Source: Tethya wilhelma (taxonomy: Eukaryota; Porifera; Demospongiae; Tethyida; Tethyidae). From it: 64,000 nucleotides of DNA. Shown in pieces: positions 1 through 12,174 of the stretch. The DNA lies in contig CAXIPT010000001.1 in the NCBI GenBank assembly GCA_964030475.1, positions 848,229-912,228 on the forward strand. Direction: 5' to 3'. Made by a program: the position numbers and the translations under genes. Within the stretch, counting starts at the first letter, position 1; each line of letters begins with the position of its first letter. Under the pieces are notes generated by a model, which made no database searches, had not been told where the DNA came from, and saw only the letters and a program-made list of their open reading frames with translations.

Positions 1-376
1 TTAATTTTGTACTGAAGAATGCTGATCTGCAATCTATAGAGTGGTTGCAGGTACATCACTTCCATGTGGCAAAATGTACAGAGCAATAGGGAAAAATGGG
101 CAGCTGTCATTCACTTTCGCGTGGCAAAAATAACTATTTTTAATAATATCACTTCGAAAATACTTCCGGGTTTGATGACGTCACTTACAACCACTCTATT
201 AGCAAGGATAAGAGTACTGCATTTTTGTTGTTTGCAATCAAATCATGCACTTGTTCTAATGGCCCACCAATAGCTAATTCTGATGGATCCACAAGGCTAA
301 TGTCAAATTACAAAGGAATGGATTCAGCTTACTAATTAGGTTTAATTACCCCAGAGGAGCCAGTCATCTGACCAAC

Positions 377-3300
377 CTGAAAATGGTGGTGTCTTCATGT
401 AAACCTCTAAACAGCTGTGGTGGTACATGTGTCCACAATACACTCTGTACACAAACTTAGGGTCTGTTTCAACCTTGATGACATGCTGAGGGAGAGAAAA
501 GAACAGCCATTAACTCAACTATACCACCCCAGAATGCATTTGTATCAGGAGCACCACACTCTGAAATTCAGGGTAGAACAAAAATAAATAATAAGTAGTG
601 AAAGCTACATTGGAGTAGACTTAACTCATAACTAGGTTCATCAACTCAAAAAAGAATAAATATTCAGTCAGATGTTAGATATAGTCGTAGGCAAACAAAA
701 CCCAACCATCTATAGACTGCACCGCTGAAAATGGTATCAAAAGTTAAAAGAAAAATGCTCACTGAGTGTATGAATCTAGCCATCCAAAGTCCAGCCTAAG
801 ATAGACAAAGTGGTCATAAAAGCTTGGGTAGAGTTACAGATCTTAGCCAGAAATGGCTAGCCATTTTGGTTTTGAAATGTTACGGCCCATATTTATGATC
901 AACAAATTCTTTTGTATAAAAATGCTTTGTTTGATGTATACATAAAACAATGTGTCCTACTCTATGACTGAATGTAGTGCATAGGGAGCAGGAGCTTATG
1001 AGCGTTATGAAGAAACACGCTCATAACATAATGACTACCAAAAATAAAGCACATTAAATGTGGGGGTTGTCTTCTCCATGGAAACTGGTGGCCATTCTTG
1101 CAGCAACAAAGTCTTCTCAAAGAAAGAGGGGATAATGAGGATGGTTAGCTGTTATTATTGCTATGCAAACACACACCTGCACAACACTCATGATTTGAGA
1201 GAAGTTCTAGAAATATCAAAGCAATACAGGGATCTGCCCTGGGTATCTCCCAAAATTATGGGAGTAGCCCTAGCCCTTACCTCGGGCTCCTCAGGAAGTG
1301 CTGTCTCTCCACACAGGGGGCATCTCTCTAGGGGGTAGGTGCGAAGACTGTCAGAAACAACATAGCTGGTGACCAGCTTCAATGAGGGCTTGGGTTCAAA
1401 GGGCGGATCACTGCATCAGAGAAGAGTGAGGTGGTTAAAGATAAAATTAATAGATGATGACACGCACACAAAGAAGAGACAATTAAGGTGTTATTATTAG
1501 AGGCTCTAGTTAAGCTGTCAACAGAGATAAAGGTAACCTCAGATCAGCTCTGGTGTGTCACTCCTGTCTGTACATGGCTCACCTTGGCCTCCTCCTCAAT
1601 GGTGGCTGGACACACTGTCTTGAGAGCTCTGCCACATGACCCATGATCACTTGCACCAGGTCACTGGGGAGATTAGACCCCTTCATCTCAAAACTATACA
1701 TGAACGCATTAGAGTGAGTGTGCCATCAGAGCATGTAGGTGGTGTGTTGCACTAACAGTGAGGTCTACTTACATGATGTGTTTTGAAGGGTACTCATTTG
1801 GAATTGAGCACACAAAGTCAACAAAATACCTGAAGTATGGGTGTGGGCGTGTTGATGAGATAAGGGGAACACAGGTTAACACATAGATATTAGAGACTAC
1901 GTACCCGGGATTGGAAACGCCCATATGCTCTAATGTAAATTTCACGAACCGCGCGTGTTGCACTTTTGGGCATTTTTTGGGCATTTTTAGGCAGCTGCCA
2001 CAATTTGTAAATCTTTGATGCCGTCCCAAGAAAGGAGTGAAATCCAGAACAGAAGCGGCGCTTTTGCTACAGCTAAGATTTCATTGAAACAGGTAAGAAT
2101 ATACTTACTTGGTACTGAAATAATAAAGTGCAAGTACTAACTAGACTATGCATTCCAGGCTGATTTGTACTAAAGTAGCCGGGAATCTATGAACTATCAT
2201 TCTTCCTGTACCTCTAACTGCTAAAAAAAAACACTAATAGTAATAATTATTATGGCATAAACTAGTGCTTTTGATGCTCTATGGAATGGGCTAATGTTGT
2301 GTAACATAAAACAAAGGGATGTGATGCAGTGTTGCCATTCAGTATGTAGGTATAGTATAGCTTTATGTAGGACTTTCTGTACCTCTCATGTCCATACTGT
2401 TCTTTGGCAGTAGCTTATATTGATTTTTTGTTTGCATTAGGCTATGCTGTATAACCTGGGCAGGGTTTTTATTTGTGAGAATCTATAGTTTGCAGTTGAA
2501 AGCTATGTCACTACATGTACTTAGATCTCAAATGATTTATTCACCAAGCATCAAGATTGGGTAGATTAGTGTTTGAGGTCATGCAGTACTGTTAAACAGC
2601 AAATACTTGAGCTTGTCTTTATTTTTTATTCCAAATTGGCAGGATGGGACACACACATCACCTATCTCTGGTGATAAGAAGTTTACGCCGGGCAAACCAA
2701 AGCTAAGCTGCAGTCTCTGATGCCACAGTCCAGGTATATCCTACAGGAACTCTGCCACTTCAAGTCTCCTAGTTCTTTGTCACTTTCAGTCTCTATTCTC
2801 TGATCTGTGATTGAATCTGTCATCATAACTGCTCTACAGTGCAGTGTTGAAGTTTATGATGTAATTCTTATTGTATATTCTTATGCATGAACAATAATGA
2901 CATGTTATTGGAAACATTATGACCGTAATAATGCTGCCAACTCGGCCACTAGCACTATCCATCCTCAAGCAGGTGCAGTTTGCTTTTCCAGTCCAAAACT
3001 TCTGCAAGTCTCTGGAGAATCTTTTCAGTTATTCTATTTAACGCACAGCAAAGCGCAACACGCGTGGATTGTTAATTTCCCTGCGTTTCCAATCCCGGGT
3101 ACGTAGTCTCTAATATCTATGGTTAACAGAAGAAGGGAGCAGCTGTCATAGTAACCAGCAATAATTGAATATCTTCATACTCTACTCTCACACATCATCA
3201 AACTAAACCATTCAAGCCTTTCCCCCCACAGAACAATGAGGCTAAAGAAAGGCCCTGATTGGATGGTTTAGGAGGCTTCTACCCAGCTGGTGCTACTCCA

Positions 3301-3604
3301 GCCAGCTGCCAAGCACTTACTTTCCTTGAAAGGCTTTGTAATGTATTGTGCCAGCCTTCTGCTTCACTTTCAGTTCATCTCCTTCTCTGTAGAGTTCCTT
3401 CTTGATGAAGCTGAGCTCCTCTGAGCACACAATGAATGGGTTGCTTGATACAAACTCACAGATGAACTTCACCAGAGGGATAATCTAATGGATGCACAGT
3501 GCATGTGTGTAAAAGGGGGGGGGGGGAGTATGGATTGCCTACCAACTAATAATAGATTGCTGTAGCTTATTCTGTCCATTTTGGTGAGTACTATAAGAAT
3601 GGAT

Positions 3605-3667
<63 letters not shown>

Positions 3668-3865
3668 TAGTCAGTCTCTATCTCTCACCTGCTCCTCTCC
3701 TATGTGTTTGTCCAACTCTTGATCACACACTTTAATGAGACCATCGATAAACTTGGCTGGGATGGTCTTACTCTTCAGCTCTACTAGGGCCCTACACTGA
3801 GGGTAGTCCGCAGGGAACTGGGCACACACCACCACCTGCTTGTGTGGAGTATAGCTGGACAGACA

Positions 3866-3903
<38 letters not shown>

Positions 3904-4331
3904 ATGTGTTTATTGGAAGTTGCTTAGCAACAGTAGTAGTTCAACAAGTTTATATGTGTTTTAAGTGTTTTGTATTACTAGTGGGAATACCGTACAGCGG
4001 GAAATTTTCGTTGGTGCAAAATTTCGTATAAATACGCCAGAAGAAATTTTCGTAGTTTTAAATTTCGTATATACGCGGCGCGCGCTCGTACGAAATAAAT
4101 GCGGGAGTTAAATTTTCGCAGTTTTAATTTTCGTATATTCGAACCGCATACGAAATATACAAAAAAATTCAACCATACGAAAATTTCCCGCTATACGGTA
4201 GTATTTCTAACATGTGATGACTTTAAAAAAGTCACAATGTAAAGTTCCAACAAAATACTTCCATTACTTCAAGTGGACAGCATTCAGGTTTGCAGCCCTC
4301 ATGCTGTCCACTTGAAGTAATGCAACTATAA

Positions 4332-4367
<36 letters not shown>

Positions 4368-5038
4368 GTGTGCAGTTGTTTGAATATATCAATTAGGGTC
4401 AAGCCGACTTAATCAGCACCTGGAATGGGATACATTGGAAACACATCACATGAGTCCAGAGTGCTCACTAACTAGAGCTCATGGAGTGGCAGCTACTGTA
4501 GCTGTTCCTTATCCCAAGGAGCAAAGTCTATAATCTAGAATACCTACGGGTATATTTACTGATTCGTTGTGAACTGTGTGACTGTCAGCTTAGAATTGTA
4601 GGCTACTCACACAAATGACACCGTAAAAAACTATCTTGAAGTGATATTATTTCCCACACAGGAGTAAATGGCAACTGTCATAACATTATGAAAGTAGATG
4701 TATCTGCACCAACCCACACGATTAAAAGAAACTGATTATCCCATTCTTATTTTCTCTATATATGCAAGGCCAATATGTCTGTGTATGCTCCTCTCCTCCC
4801 TGGACTCCAGCTCCATCTCCACCAGGCTCATGAGCTACAGCAGTGGACATGTCGAATTCATTTTATTAAACACATTCTACCAAGGTGGTCATATATTTAA
4901 CATCACACATGTACACACACTACTAACCAACCTTACTTTAATCTGGACCATAGAGGGGTGGCATGTAATCAGCTCGGTGTGGGGGATATCCTTGATGGCT
5001 CTCCTCACATGAGATAGTTCTTCATCCACACAACTCAT
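377..5038 (-). CDS. Double-RWD plus RING-type zinc finger protein, probable E3 ubiquitin ligase (3' end missing)
   Basis: Eight exons fit with matching phases: 5038-4937, 4834-4806, 3854-3689, 3484-3321, 1829-1773, 1693-1583, 1410-1281 and 485-377. The first encodes MSCVDEELSHVRRAIK. The second is only 29 nt and uses a weak donor, so it is the least certain. Exon 3 holds the RWD signature FPADYP, and exon 5 holds a second RWD-like stretch (IPNEYPS). Exons 7-8 carry a RING-like pattern: CPLC, then CGHMYHHSC. The last Cys/His pair and the stop lie beyond the last exon seen and were not found. RWD-RING proteins such as RNF14, RNF25 and FANCL are E3 ligases; this one resembles that layout, but I do not recognise a named orthologue. 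The gene is divergent from RAD54B exon 1, with start codons about 170 bp apart. Intron 4 is almost entirely a transposon-like element. Confidence 0.65.
1880..3122. mobile_element. TIR element with TTAA flanks (non-autonomous, about 1.24 kb)
   Basis: The left end reads CACATAGATATTAGAGACTA and the right end is its inverse, ending in CTCTAATATCTATGG. The inverted arms extend for tens of bases, through the shared ACGTACCCGGGATTGGAAACG stretch in two parts. Both ends are flanked by TTAA (1876-1879 and 3123-3126), the target duplication typical of piggyBac-type elements. No transposase ORF is visible inside. It fills most of the intron between exons 4 and 5 of the RWD-RING gene. Confidence 0.6.
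3604..3666. repeat. (CA)n microsatellite
   Basis: This is an uninterrupted CA tract in an intron of the RWD-RING gene, directly next to the segment that is repeated at 5543. Further (TG)n tracts lie at about 3869-3901 and 4333-4373, and the equivalent tracts of the second copy lie at about 5740-5755 and 5952-5983. Long VCVC or THTH reading frames across such tracts are not genes. Confidence 0.95.
3988..4200. repeat. Foldback (MITE-like) element, CCGTATAGCGGG family
   Basis: This hairpin-forming element starts TACCGTACAGCGGGAAATTT and ends with the inverse, AAATTTCCCGCTATACGGTA. The interior is built of short symmetric CGAAAATT/AATTTTCG blocks. A nearly identical copy in opposite orientation lies at 54089-54298, 50 kb away, and more distant members are listed separately. 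Confidence 0.85.
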
Positions 5039-5207
5039 GCTCTTTTCTTGGTGGGCTTTATTAAGAAATCCAAGGTTTGAACCTTGAGGCTTGACCCCAA
5101 ACTCCGTTACAAAAATGCATTTTTAGCGGCTTATGACGTAACTTTTAGCTAAACTGACGACCCGTTACCCAGTGTTTTCAGGTTTTCTCTTCTTCTTGGC
5201 TCGAATT
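5039..5207. promoter_or_regulatory. Bidirectional promoter, RWD-RING gene and RAD54B (copy 1)
   Basis: The 169 bp between the two divergent start codons (5038 minus, 5208 plus) must hold both promoters. No TATA box is obvious. It contains a pyrimidine-rich stretch just before the RAD54B ATG. The same arrangement recurs at 6967-7144, and the two copies differ by small indels. Promoter function is inferred from position only. Confidence 0.5.
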
Positions 5208-5541
5208 ATGCGTCGTTCAGCAGCTCCCTCGGCAGTCAGCAGTCTTTCAAAAAGACCTCGGTTTCAACCTCCATTCTCAGCATCAGTGACGGAGCAGCAG
5301 GTAACACCAGGAGCAGTAGCACATGTGGACAAAGAGAACCAGGTATGGACATGTCACTTGATAGTAATTTATGGTAATGTATGTTACGAAAGTAAACCAT
5401 AACTGTATTCTTTCAGTCTGACCTCCAGAAAGCTTTGCAAAGTATCCGAAGAGCTCCCATATCTTCAACAGTGAATGCAACCCAACAGTCTGTATCCAGA
5501 CCTATAGAGAACACTCAAGACAAGTCACAACTGAACACTAC
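5208..5541 (+). pseudogene. RAD54B: RAD54B exons 1-2, allelic or duplicated copy cut by a contig join
   Basis: Exon 1 (5208-5342) begins MRRSAAPS, the conserved start of RAD54B. Exon 2 begins at 5417 and stops at the n at 5542. The sequence is almost the same as 7145-7500, with a few substitutions. What is present is not broken; it is an incomplete copy. I read it as the second haplotype of the same locus placed next to the first, not as a true tandem gene. Confidence 0.7.
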
Positions 5542-5542
5542 N

Positions 5543-6966
5543 TTAGTCAGCCTCTATCTCTCACCTGCTCCTCTCCTATGTGTTTGTCCAACTCTTGATC
5601 ACACACTTTAATGAGACCATCGATGAACTTGGCTGGGATGGTCTTACTCTTCAGCTCTACTAGGGCCCTACACTGAGGGTAGTCTGCAGGGAACTGGGCA
5701 CACACCACCACCTGCTTGTGTGGAGTATAGCTGGACAGACAGTGTGTGTGTGTATATAGGAAGTTGCTAAGCAACTTTCAACAAGTTTATATGCGTTTTT
5801 AAGTGTTTAGTATTACTAGTGGGAATAGTACTACAGTTCTGTTTACCTATAACAATGTAAAGTTCCAACAAAATACTTACATTACATCAAGTGGACAACA
5901 TTCGGGATTGTGGCCTGAATGTTGCCCACTTGGAAGCAATGCAACTATAAATGTGTGTGTGTGTGTGTGTGTGTGCGTGTGTGCAGTTGTTTGGGTCAAA
6001 CCAACTCAGCAGCTAGAATGGGATTGGAAACACATCATGATTCCACAGTGCTGTGCAGCAATGGCATCACTTTCAATAGTTAGGCTACCAAGCTCTGGAA
6101 AAAAGCCTTAGACAAATGCCAAAATTCAATTTGCTAATACTCTCCCTTTGTAGTGCACTTAGGTTAAGTTTTCTCCACAGCCTTACTGCAGGTAAGCTTG
6201 AAGCTTGCAATAAGCCAGCAATAAGCTACCAAAAGCCTGAAAGAAGCAAGTTCTTAGTAAATAAAAAAGAAAAAGGCGTAGCTGCTTAGCTTTGTTGTGA
6301 ACGCATTTTTAGCATTGTGCGCATCACCTACATTACGTAATTGTATCACTTCCGGTAGTGTAGGCGAATTGATACGTAGACAAAATGACTGTAGGCAAAA
6401 CGTTACGAAACCTTCACTAACTAGAGCTCAGTGGCAGCTGTTCCTCATCCCAAGGAGCAAAGTCTATAATCTAGAATATATTTACTGATTCGATGTGAAC
6501 TGTGCCAGCTTAGAATTGTAGGCTACTTACACAAATGACACCATAAAAACTATCTTGAAGTGATACTGTTTCCCACACAGGAGTAAATGGCAACTGTAAT
6601 ATGAAAGTAAATGTATCTGCAGCAACCCACACAATTAAAAGAAACTGATTATCCCATTCTTATTTTCTCTATATATACAAGGCCAATATGGGGTGGGTCT
6701 ATGTATGCTCTTCTCCTCCCTGGACTCCAGCTCCATCTCCACCAGGCTCATGAGCTACAGCAGTGGACATGTTGAACTCATTATATTAAACACATTCTCT
6801 GATTCTACCAAGGTGGTCATATATTTAAACATCACACACTACACACACTACTAACCAACCTTACTTTAATCTGGACCATAGAGGGGTGGCATGTAATCAG
6901 CTCGGTGTGGGGGATATCCTTGATGGCTGTCCTCACATGAGATAGTTCTTCATCTACACAACTCAT
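5543..6966 (-). pseudogene. Second copy of the 5' part of the RWD-RING gene
   Basis: Exon 1 (6966-6865) and exon 3 (5730-5565) repeat exons 1 and 3 of the gene at 377-5038 with minor changes; exon 2 is at about 6760-6730. The copy ends at the join at 5542, just downstream of exon 3. Introns align with the first copy as well, including (TG)n tracts and the AATGTAAAGTTCC stretch. Probably an alternative haplotype; 'pseudogene' is used only because the copy is incomplete. Confidence 0.6.
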
Positions 6967-7144
6967 GCTCTTTTCTTGGGGGGCTTTATTAAGAAATCCA
7001 ATGGTTGAACCTTGACCCTAAACTCTATCACCAAAATGCCAGAGTGCATTAGCGGCTTATGACGTAATTTTAAGCTAAACTGACGACCAGTTACCAGACC
7101 AGTTACGAATGTTTTTCTTTTTCTTCTTCTTCTTGGCTCGAATT

Positions 7145-8222
7145 ATGCGTCGTTCAGCAGCTCCCTCGGCAGTCAGCAGTCTTTCAAAAAGACCTCGGTT
7201 TCAACCTCCATTTTCATCATCAGTGACGGAGCAGCAGGTAACACCAAGAGCAGTAGCACATGTAGACAAAGAGAACCAGGTATGGACATGTCACTTGATA
7301 GTAATGCCATAATTTATGCTAATGTATGTGAAGAAAGTAAACCATAACTATATTCTTTCCATTATCTTTCAGTCTGACCTCCAGAAAGCTTTGCAAAGTA
7401 TCCGAAGAGCTCCCGTATCCTCAACAGTGAATCCAACCCAACAGTCTGTATCCAGACCTATAGAGAGCACTCAAGACAAGTCACAACTGAACACTGCACC
7501 ATCTTCTGAGGACCCAGAACCTCACTGCCATGTCTCATCTGAAGGAGAGTTGGGTAGCAAGTCTTTGTCAGTAACACACTCCTCTGTTGCTCGTAAGCCT
7601 GGTGGGTTCTGTCCTCCATCGAGAAGAAGTCAGCCATCACTAAAGCCAGCTGCTGTAGGGTCAGAGGGAGGAGGTGGGGAGTCCAGCAATGGTGGACCTG
7701 TGGTGAAGTACTACAATGTCATGTGGTAAGGAGTCATCATCGCATTTGACGTGGTGTTACAAAGGGTTTTTAGATAAGCTATATGTATTCAGAGAGAGAC
7801 ATGTCATGTAAATACCAGAGTCTGGCCAAAAGCTAAATGGACTGCTTGGATGGCCTTGGTCATGGTTGGGTGTGTAAGGTCTTGTACCACCCACAACTCA
7901 GTCCAACTAGGAGATAATTGAGCCAGAGGCTCAGGCACCCAATCTGCTGGGGATCTCCATTGGGAGAGAAAAAAATACAGCTGAGGCCTATATTGATACA
8001 TAATATTATTGATATTTTCTGCTCCAATGCCAAGTGCGCTCAGTGGCAAGTGCACCTGACTAGCAGTAGGGTGGTCTTGGGTTCAATTCCCAGTTGAGTC
8101 CTGGGATTTTTCTGGGATTATCTTCTCTCAATATTCATGGCATCTGTAGTATTTGTTTTACTCTTCCATAATTATTAGGTGTAAGATGTCCAAGAAGAAG
8201 CACAAGACCTGGGAAGGAGATG
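7145..8222 (+). CDS. RAD54B: RAD54B-like SNF2 DNA translocase, N-terminal exons 1-3
   Basis: Three phase-compatible exons, 7145-7279, 7373-7725 and 8179-8222, encode the N-terminal region. I chose 7145 because MRRSAAPS matches the known start of animal RAD54B; the poly-Phe frame upstream is untranslated. Exon 2 ends with VKYYNVMW and exon 3 continues CKMSKKKHKTWEGD, matching the conserved VKYFSVVW...SKKKHKKWEGD segment of RAD54B. RAD54B is a nuclear ATP-dependent translocase of homologous recombination that works with RAD51. The next exons in the coding direction are not found on this contig. Parts of the helicase core lie on the minus strand at 13696-15325 and the C-terminus on the plus strand at 15526-21190. 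The exon with the Walker A motif was not found. Confidence 0.85.
8033..8115 (+). repeat. tRNA-derived SINE-like element
   Basis: The segment has an A-box-like stretch (GCTCAGTGGCAAGTG) and, about 35 bp on, a B-box-like stretch (GGTTCAATTCCCAG), the internal RNA polymerase III promoter pattern of tRNA-derived SINEs. It does not fold into a clear tRNA, because the acceptor stem is not matched. It lies in RAD54B intron 2. Confidence 0.5.
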
Positions 8223-9053
8223 GTAAGTCAGGGATTTTTACATGCAGTAGCTGAAAGTGTTTTGTGTACTAAATAACTTCAGCCCAATGTGTGGCATGTT
8301 TAGTCTTTGTATAACATCCCAAATAGTGTCTTAAATGTGGCACTATATATAAAGCTTTGTTGCATTGTCATTTTTATAGTCTCTGTCCTTTGTACATAAT
8401 ATTGTGATAAAATGAGGTGGTTAGATCTCTCTAAGAATTAGTAAGTTATCCTCAAATGGTTGGGATGGGATGGCAATGGTCGTTAGTATGTGTAATTCTG
8501 ATGAAAAGATTGTCATATTGTTTGTAAAAAAGAAGTAATTATGCTCCTAGTCAAATTCCTGCTCCTGCATAGTGTAGTGCCAGTGGCCAGAGTGATTAGA
8601 GACTAATAAGCTATATATAGTGCTGTACCACAGTTAGCAGTACAGTTTTGTTCTTCAACCAAGAGTACAAACTCGACTCTTGTTTCAACTTGTATGGGTA
8701 CTGTACATATATACTAGTCTTGTACAGTCGTTTCTCCAGCGTTAAATTCGCGCAATTTTATCTGCAGCATTATGTCATTTTGGTAGGGAAGTTGAGCTAT
8801 AATGGCACCTGTCAAGTAGTGTCACAAAAGCATCCCTTACGCTATTTCTAGAGCAGAGAAAGCCAAGGAAACTACATTGAATGTTACGGGTATTATTTTT
8901 CAACACTAGAGTGATAAAAAGCCCATACTAAGTGCACTATATTTTTTTGCATACCTGTTGAACTTTTTGTGAGACACCCTAGCCTAAGAGTAGTGGTATT
9001 AGTCGAGCGCTTGCATCCACGAAAACCTTGAGAATGAAAGCACCAAGGTGCAT

Positions 9054-9775
9054 AAGCCTCGGCGTACTCACAGTAACTAGCATGCACAACTTATGTGTGA
9101 CCTATGACCAACACAGCAGGCCTGGGCCACATGAGAGGTGGCACTGTCAGCAAAGCAAATTCTAGCCTGCTGCATTTACCTACAAGCTTCAAAAGTATAT
9201 TCAATAAATTTCTAAATAGAGGTTTAAATATTATAACTCAAGTAGGCTAACTACAGCTCAGTACAAATTGAATACTCAGCTATAGCTAGCTATCTTTACA
9301 GCCTGTATCTATGCCAGCCTAAGTTACAGGCATTGATACAAAACACACAACTAACCTACCAGGATGGATACTACTACACAAAGTATTATCTCACTATAGT
9401 CAATTTGCAATCAATGAGTTGCTTACCTGTGCAAGCAGCTAAGCCAGCCAAACTCAAGTCCTTCTAGGAGTCCATGATTCAAGCTCTACTGTTTCTAGAT
9501 AACGCACACTACACTGGGCGGGATCAATGGGTGCAGTTTCGAAGCTAAGCGCTCAGAGAAGCACAAAAGCCTCAAATCTCAGAAACTACAGCGTTTTGCA
9601 AGATTCTACACAACAAATTTCTAGATATTCTCGATCCATGAACGTAAGTACCTTCGGTTTGGACCATAGAGTTGCCATTCTTCAGATAATCTAGTAACAG
9701 ACAGACAGACAGACACACCGTGACACAAAACGACTACCGTAATCCTCTGCACGTGCTACGCACGCGCCGAGGCTT
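9054..9775. mobile_element. TIR element, AAGCCTCGGC family, copy 1
   Basis: The ends are AAGCCTCGGCG and CGCCGAGGCTT. The interior has a (CAGA)n run near 9701-9716 and the stretch ACGACTACCGTAATCCTCTG. It is shared, in inverse orientation, with 38309-39131. Just outside the left end is a small hairpin, GCACCAAGGTGC, which is also conserved at the matching end of the other copy. No ORF is visible. It is probably a non-autonomous DNA transposon; the class is uncertain. Confidence 0.6.
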
Positions 9776-11185
9776 AACAAGATAGAATTCGAGTATATTG
9801 TCAAGCAGCTATACCCATGCATCTGCTTATGAAAACTTGGAGCCTAATGTTTGTCTGAAAAAATTTCTCCACCAAGTCTTTGTACCTGTGTATGGATTAT
9901 CGTAATAAAAATGCTCATTTATTGCTTCATGTAACCAAATCTGTGATGTTTTTTTCGCTGAAAACAGTTTCACCAAGATTGATATGCATTTCTTTATATG
10001 CAGCACTATTATGTTCATTCTGCAACTCTCTATTGATATTTTGTAGGTCAATTGTTTATTGCACAATGATTGCACTGCTGTTTATGAATAACTTTTAATA
10101 ATTCAACAAGTTTTGTAACGACTCTTACCTATTTCAGTACATTGTGATACTGAAATTTCAAACCGTTTATTGCATGGCTCCTTTCCATGGGAACAAGTCA
10201 AGACTGAAAAAAAAAAGATTCTACAGTACATAGTACAAGAGAAACTGCTGTGTCACCAGCTTGGTCAGAAAAATTTTCTCCATGGGTTTTGTTGCTGTAG
10301 ATTTAGAATTCAAGTCTAGTTTATATACACCTTGAAGATGATTAAGAGCGCTAGTTTCAATACAAACTAAGCCTATACCCGTAGATGAATCTTGGAGACA
10401 AAAATCTTAACTTGAATATACATGTAGTTAGCTAGCTAAGTTGGAGCCATTTTTTACTTCCAGTGCAAATAAAGTCCTATGGGGACATTAGGACTCCCGG
10501 TATGCTGGCGAAACGACTGTGTATACAGTATTATTTAGCTGTTATACCCTTGCCATGTGAAACACACTGAAAGTTATAGTAGTTGGTTTTTTTTCTGTGT
10601 ATGTGTGTGTGTGTGTGTGTGTTCACTGTATATATTGGAAGAACAGTAAGTTTACTCTAAAGATCGTGTATGCATAAAATCTGATGTTTATCTAGATATT
10701 TCTCAGGCCTAAAAGCTTACAGTCCCTGAGCTATGCCAAGAATATCAATTGTGTATTGAATTCCCATGGATATTTAATTAGTTACATGACTACATGTGTG
10801 AAGTGAATAAATAGGTGCAAGTCTCATGGGATTAAATCCTACTTGTTATCGAGAGTGAGGAATTAAGGAAATGTAGGAAAATATGTTGGAAAATATTCCA
10901 ATCACATTGTGTTCACATGTGTCGGTGTGTAGGGAACTATGGTGACTCAATGTCATGATTAAATATATGTAGCACACTATAAAATAAATTAGTATAATAT
11001 ATAATATAATAAGGACACAGTTGCAGGTACATATACAAAATGGAGTACTGAGTCTGTAATTGATCCAAGTAGAATAAGACTTGCTCTATATCTGAGGTAT
11101 GGTAATCAAATTATAGTTTTCTTGCATGCATGTGTTCACCATCTGGCTGTCAGTGTTATAAAAGTCAGCCACTTGGTGTTGCAAC

Positions 11186-11256
11186 TCTATATAGATGGAT
11201 CTGCACTGCTGAATATATATACCATATACTTGTCTATCTCCTCCTGGGCTGCAATC
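11186..11256 (+). promoter_or_regulatory. TATA-type core promoter and 5' leader
   Basis: TATATAG at about 11190-11196 lies some 65 bp before the chosen ATG at 11257, a spacing that fits a short leader. Several further TA-rich runs (TATATATACCATA) make the exact box uncertain. Confidence 0.35.
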
Positions 11257-12174
11257 ATGAACATCGTACAGCTGTCTCTCATTGCTGCCTCCATTCTACT
11301 GCCAGTGGTCTCATCTCAACAGCAAAGCCTTCCCCTCACTCCCCCTCCCTCAGTCATATCACCAGCTGGTGATGGAGAACTCTGTCCTGTTGACCTTGAA
11401 AGAGAAATGGCTCAAGATAGCATCCGTGCTGCGGTACTGGAGCTCTTGCCAACTGTTGAAGGATTGTTAGACGTGGACTCACAGCAAGCATTGCTGTTTC
11501 GAGAGTGTGGACCTGGGCCATGGCAGCGTGTTGCCTTCCTCAACATGACTGATACTTCAATGGAATGCCCTGCCACTTGGAGTCAAGTTTTGGGGAATGA
11601 TAATGTTCGAACTTGTGGCCGACCTACTTCCAACGTGGGAAGTTGTGTTTCTACTATTTACAATGTCAGCAACACTCAGTACAGCAAAGTGTGCGGTCGA
11701 ATTATTGGCTACCAAGTTTATACTGTAATACATGCAATCTATGGAACTGATGCATTTGTACGCCACACATCTGAAACTTTTGGGGTTGATGATAACTATG
11801 TTGATGGCGTTAGTGTGACATATGGGATTCCCCGTTCACATATTTGGACCTTTGCTGCTGGTGGTAGTGATAACCCAAATGGTGACAGTCCCCACGCACA
11901 AACACCTCCTTCATTTATTGGCAGCAACTACTTCTGTGAGACTTCCTGGCATACTGACACAGCTGCTCGACCTGAACCCTTTAACTCTGATGACCCCCTC
12001 TGGGATGGTGAGAACTGCCCTAGGGGTGGCTGTTGTACGTTCAACTCTCCTCCCTGGTTCTCTGTTGACCTAGGTAACACTACTACCGATGATATTGAAG
12101 TCCGAATATGTGGTCATGAGAGCACTGGACTTGGAAGAACAACGATTGACCTGATTGAGCTTTACCTCCAGTAG
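11257..12174 (+). CDS. Single-exon secreted protein, family not recognised
   Basis: The 305-residue product starts MNIVQLSLIAASILLPVVSS, a clear signal peptide; the upstream in-frame ATG at 11122 would bury it, so 11257 was chosen. A Pro-rich stretch follows, then a roughly 220-residue globular region with paired cysteines, N-glycosylation sites (NMT, NVS, NTT) and the motifs CGRIIGYQ, WTFAAGG, GGCCTFNSPPWF and VRICG. The C-terminus is folded to the end (IDLIELYLQ), with no membrane anchor. I do not recognise a named domain; the pattern looks like an extracellular beta-rich lectin- or discoidin-like module, but that is a guess. It is intronless, unlike its neighbours. Its AT-rich 3' flank (12175-12978) contains nothing else I can identify. 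Confidence 0.75.
   Translation: MNIVQLSLIAASILLPVVSSQQQSLPLTPPPSVISPAGDGELCPVDLEREMAQDSIRAAVLELLPTVEGLLDVDSQQALLFRECGPGPWQRVAFLNMTDTSMECPATWSQVLGNDNVRTCGRPTSNVGSCVSTIYNVSNTQYSKVCGRIIGYQVYTVIHAIYGTDAFVRHTSETFGVDDNYVDGVSVTYGIPRSHIWTFAAGGSDNPNGDSPHAQTPPSFIGSNYFCETSWHTDTAARPEPFNSDDPLWDGENCPRGGCCTFNSPPWFSVDLGNTTTDDIEVRICGHESTGLGRTTIDLIELYLQ

Larger units (their letters stand above)
8223..11256. other. Intergenic/intronic stretch with one TIR element
   Basis: I see no coding region here. It contains the TIR element at 9054-9775, AT-rich sequence, a (TG)n tract near 10600-10621 and no strong splice-linked open frame. The missing RAD54B exons (end of the DUF2439-like part, helicase motifs I and Ia) would be expected here if the contig were continuous, but they were not found. 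Confidence 0.6.
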
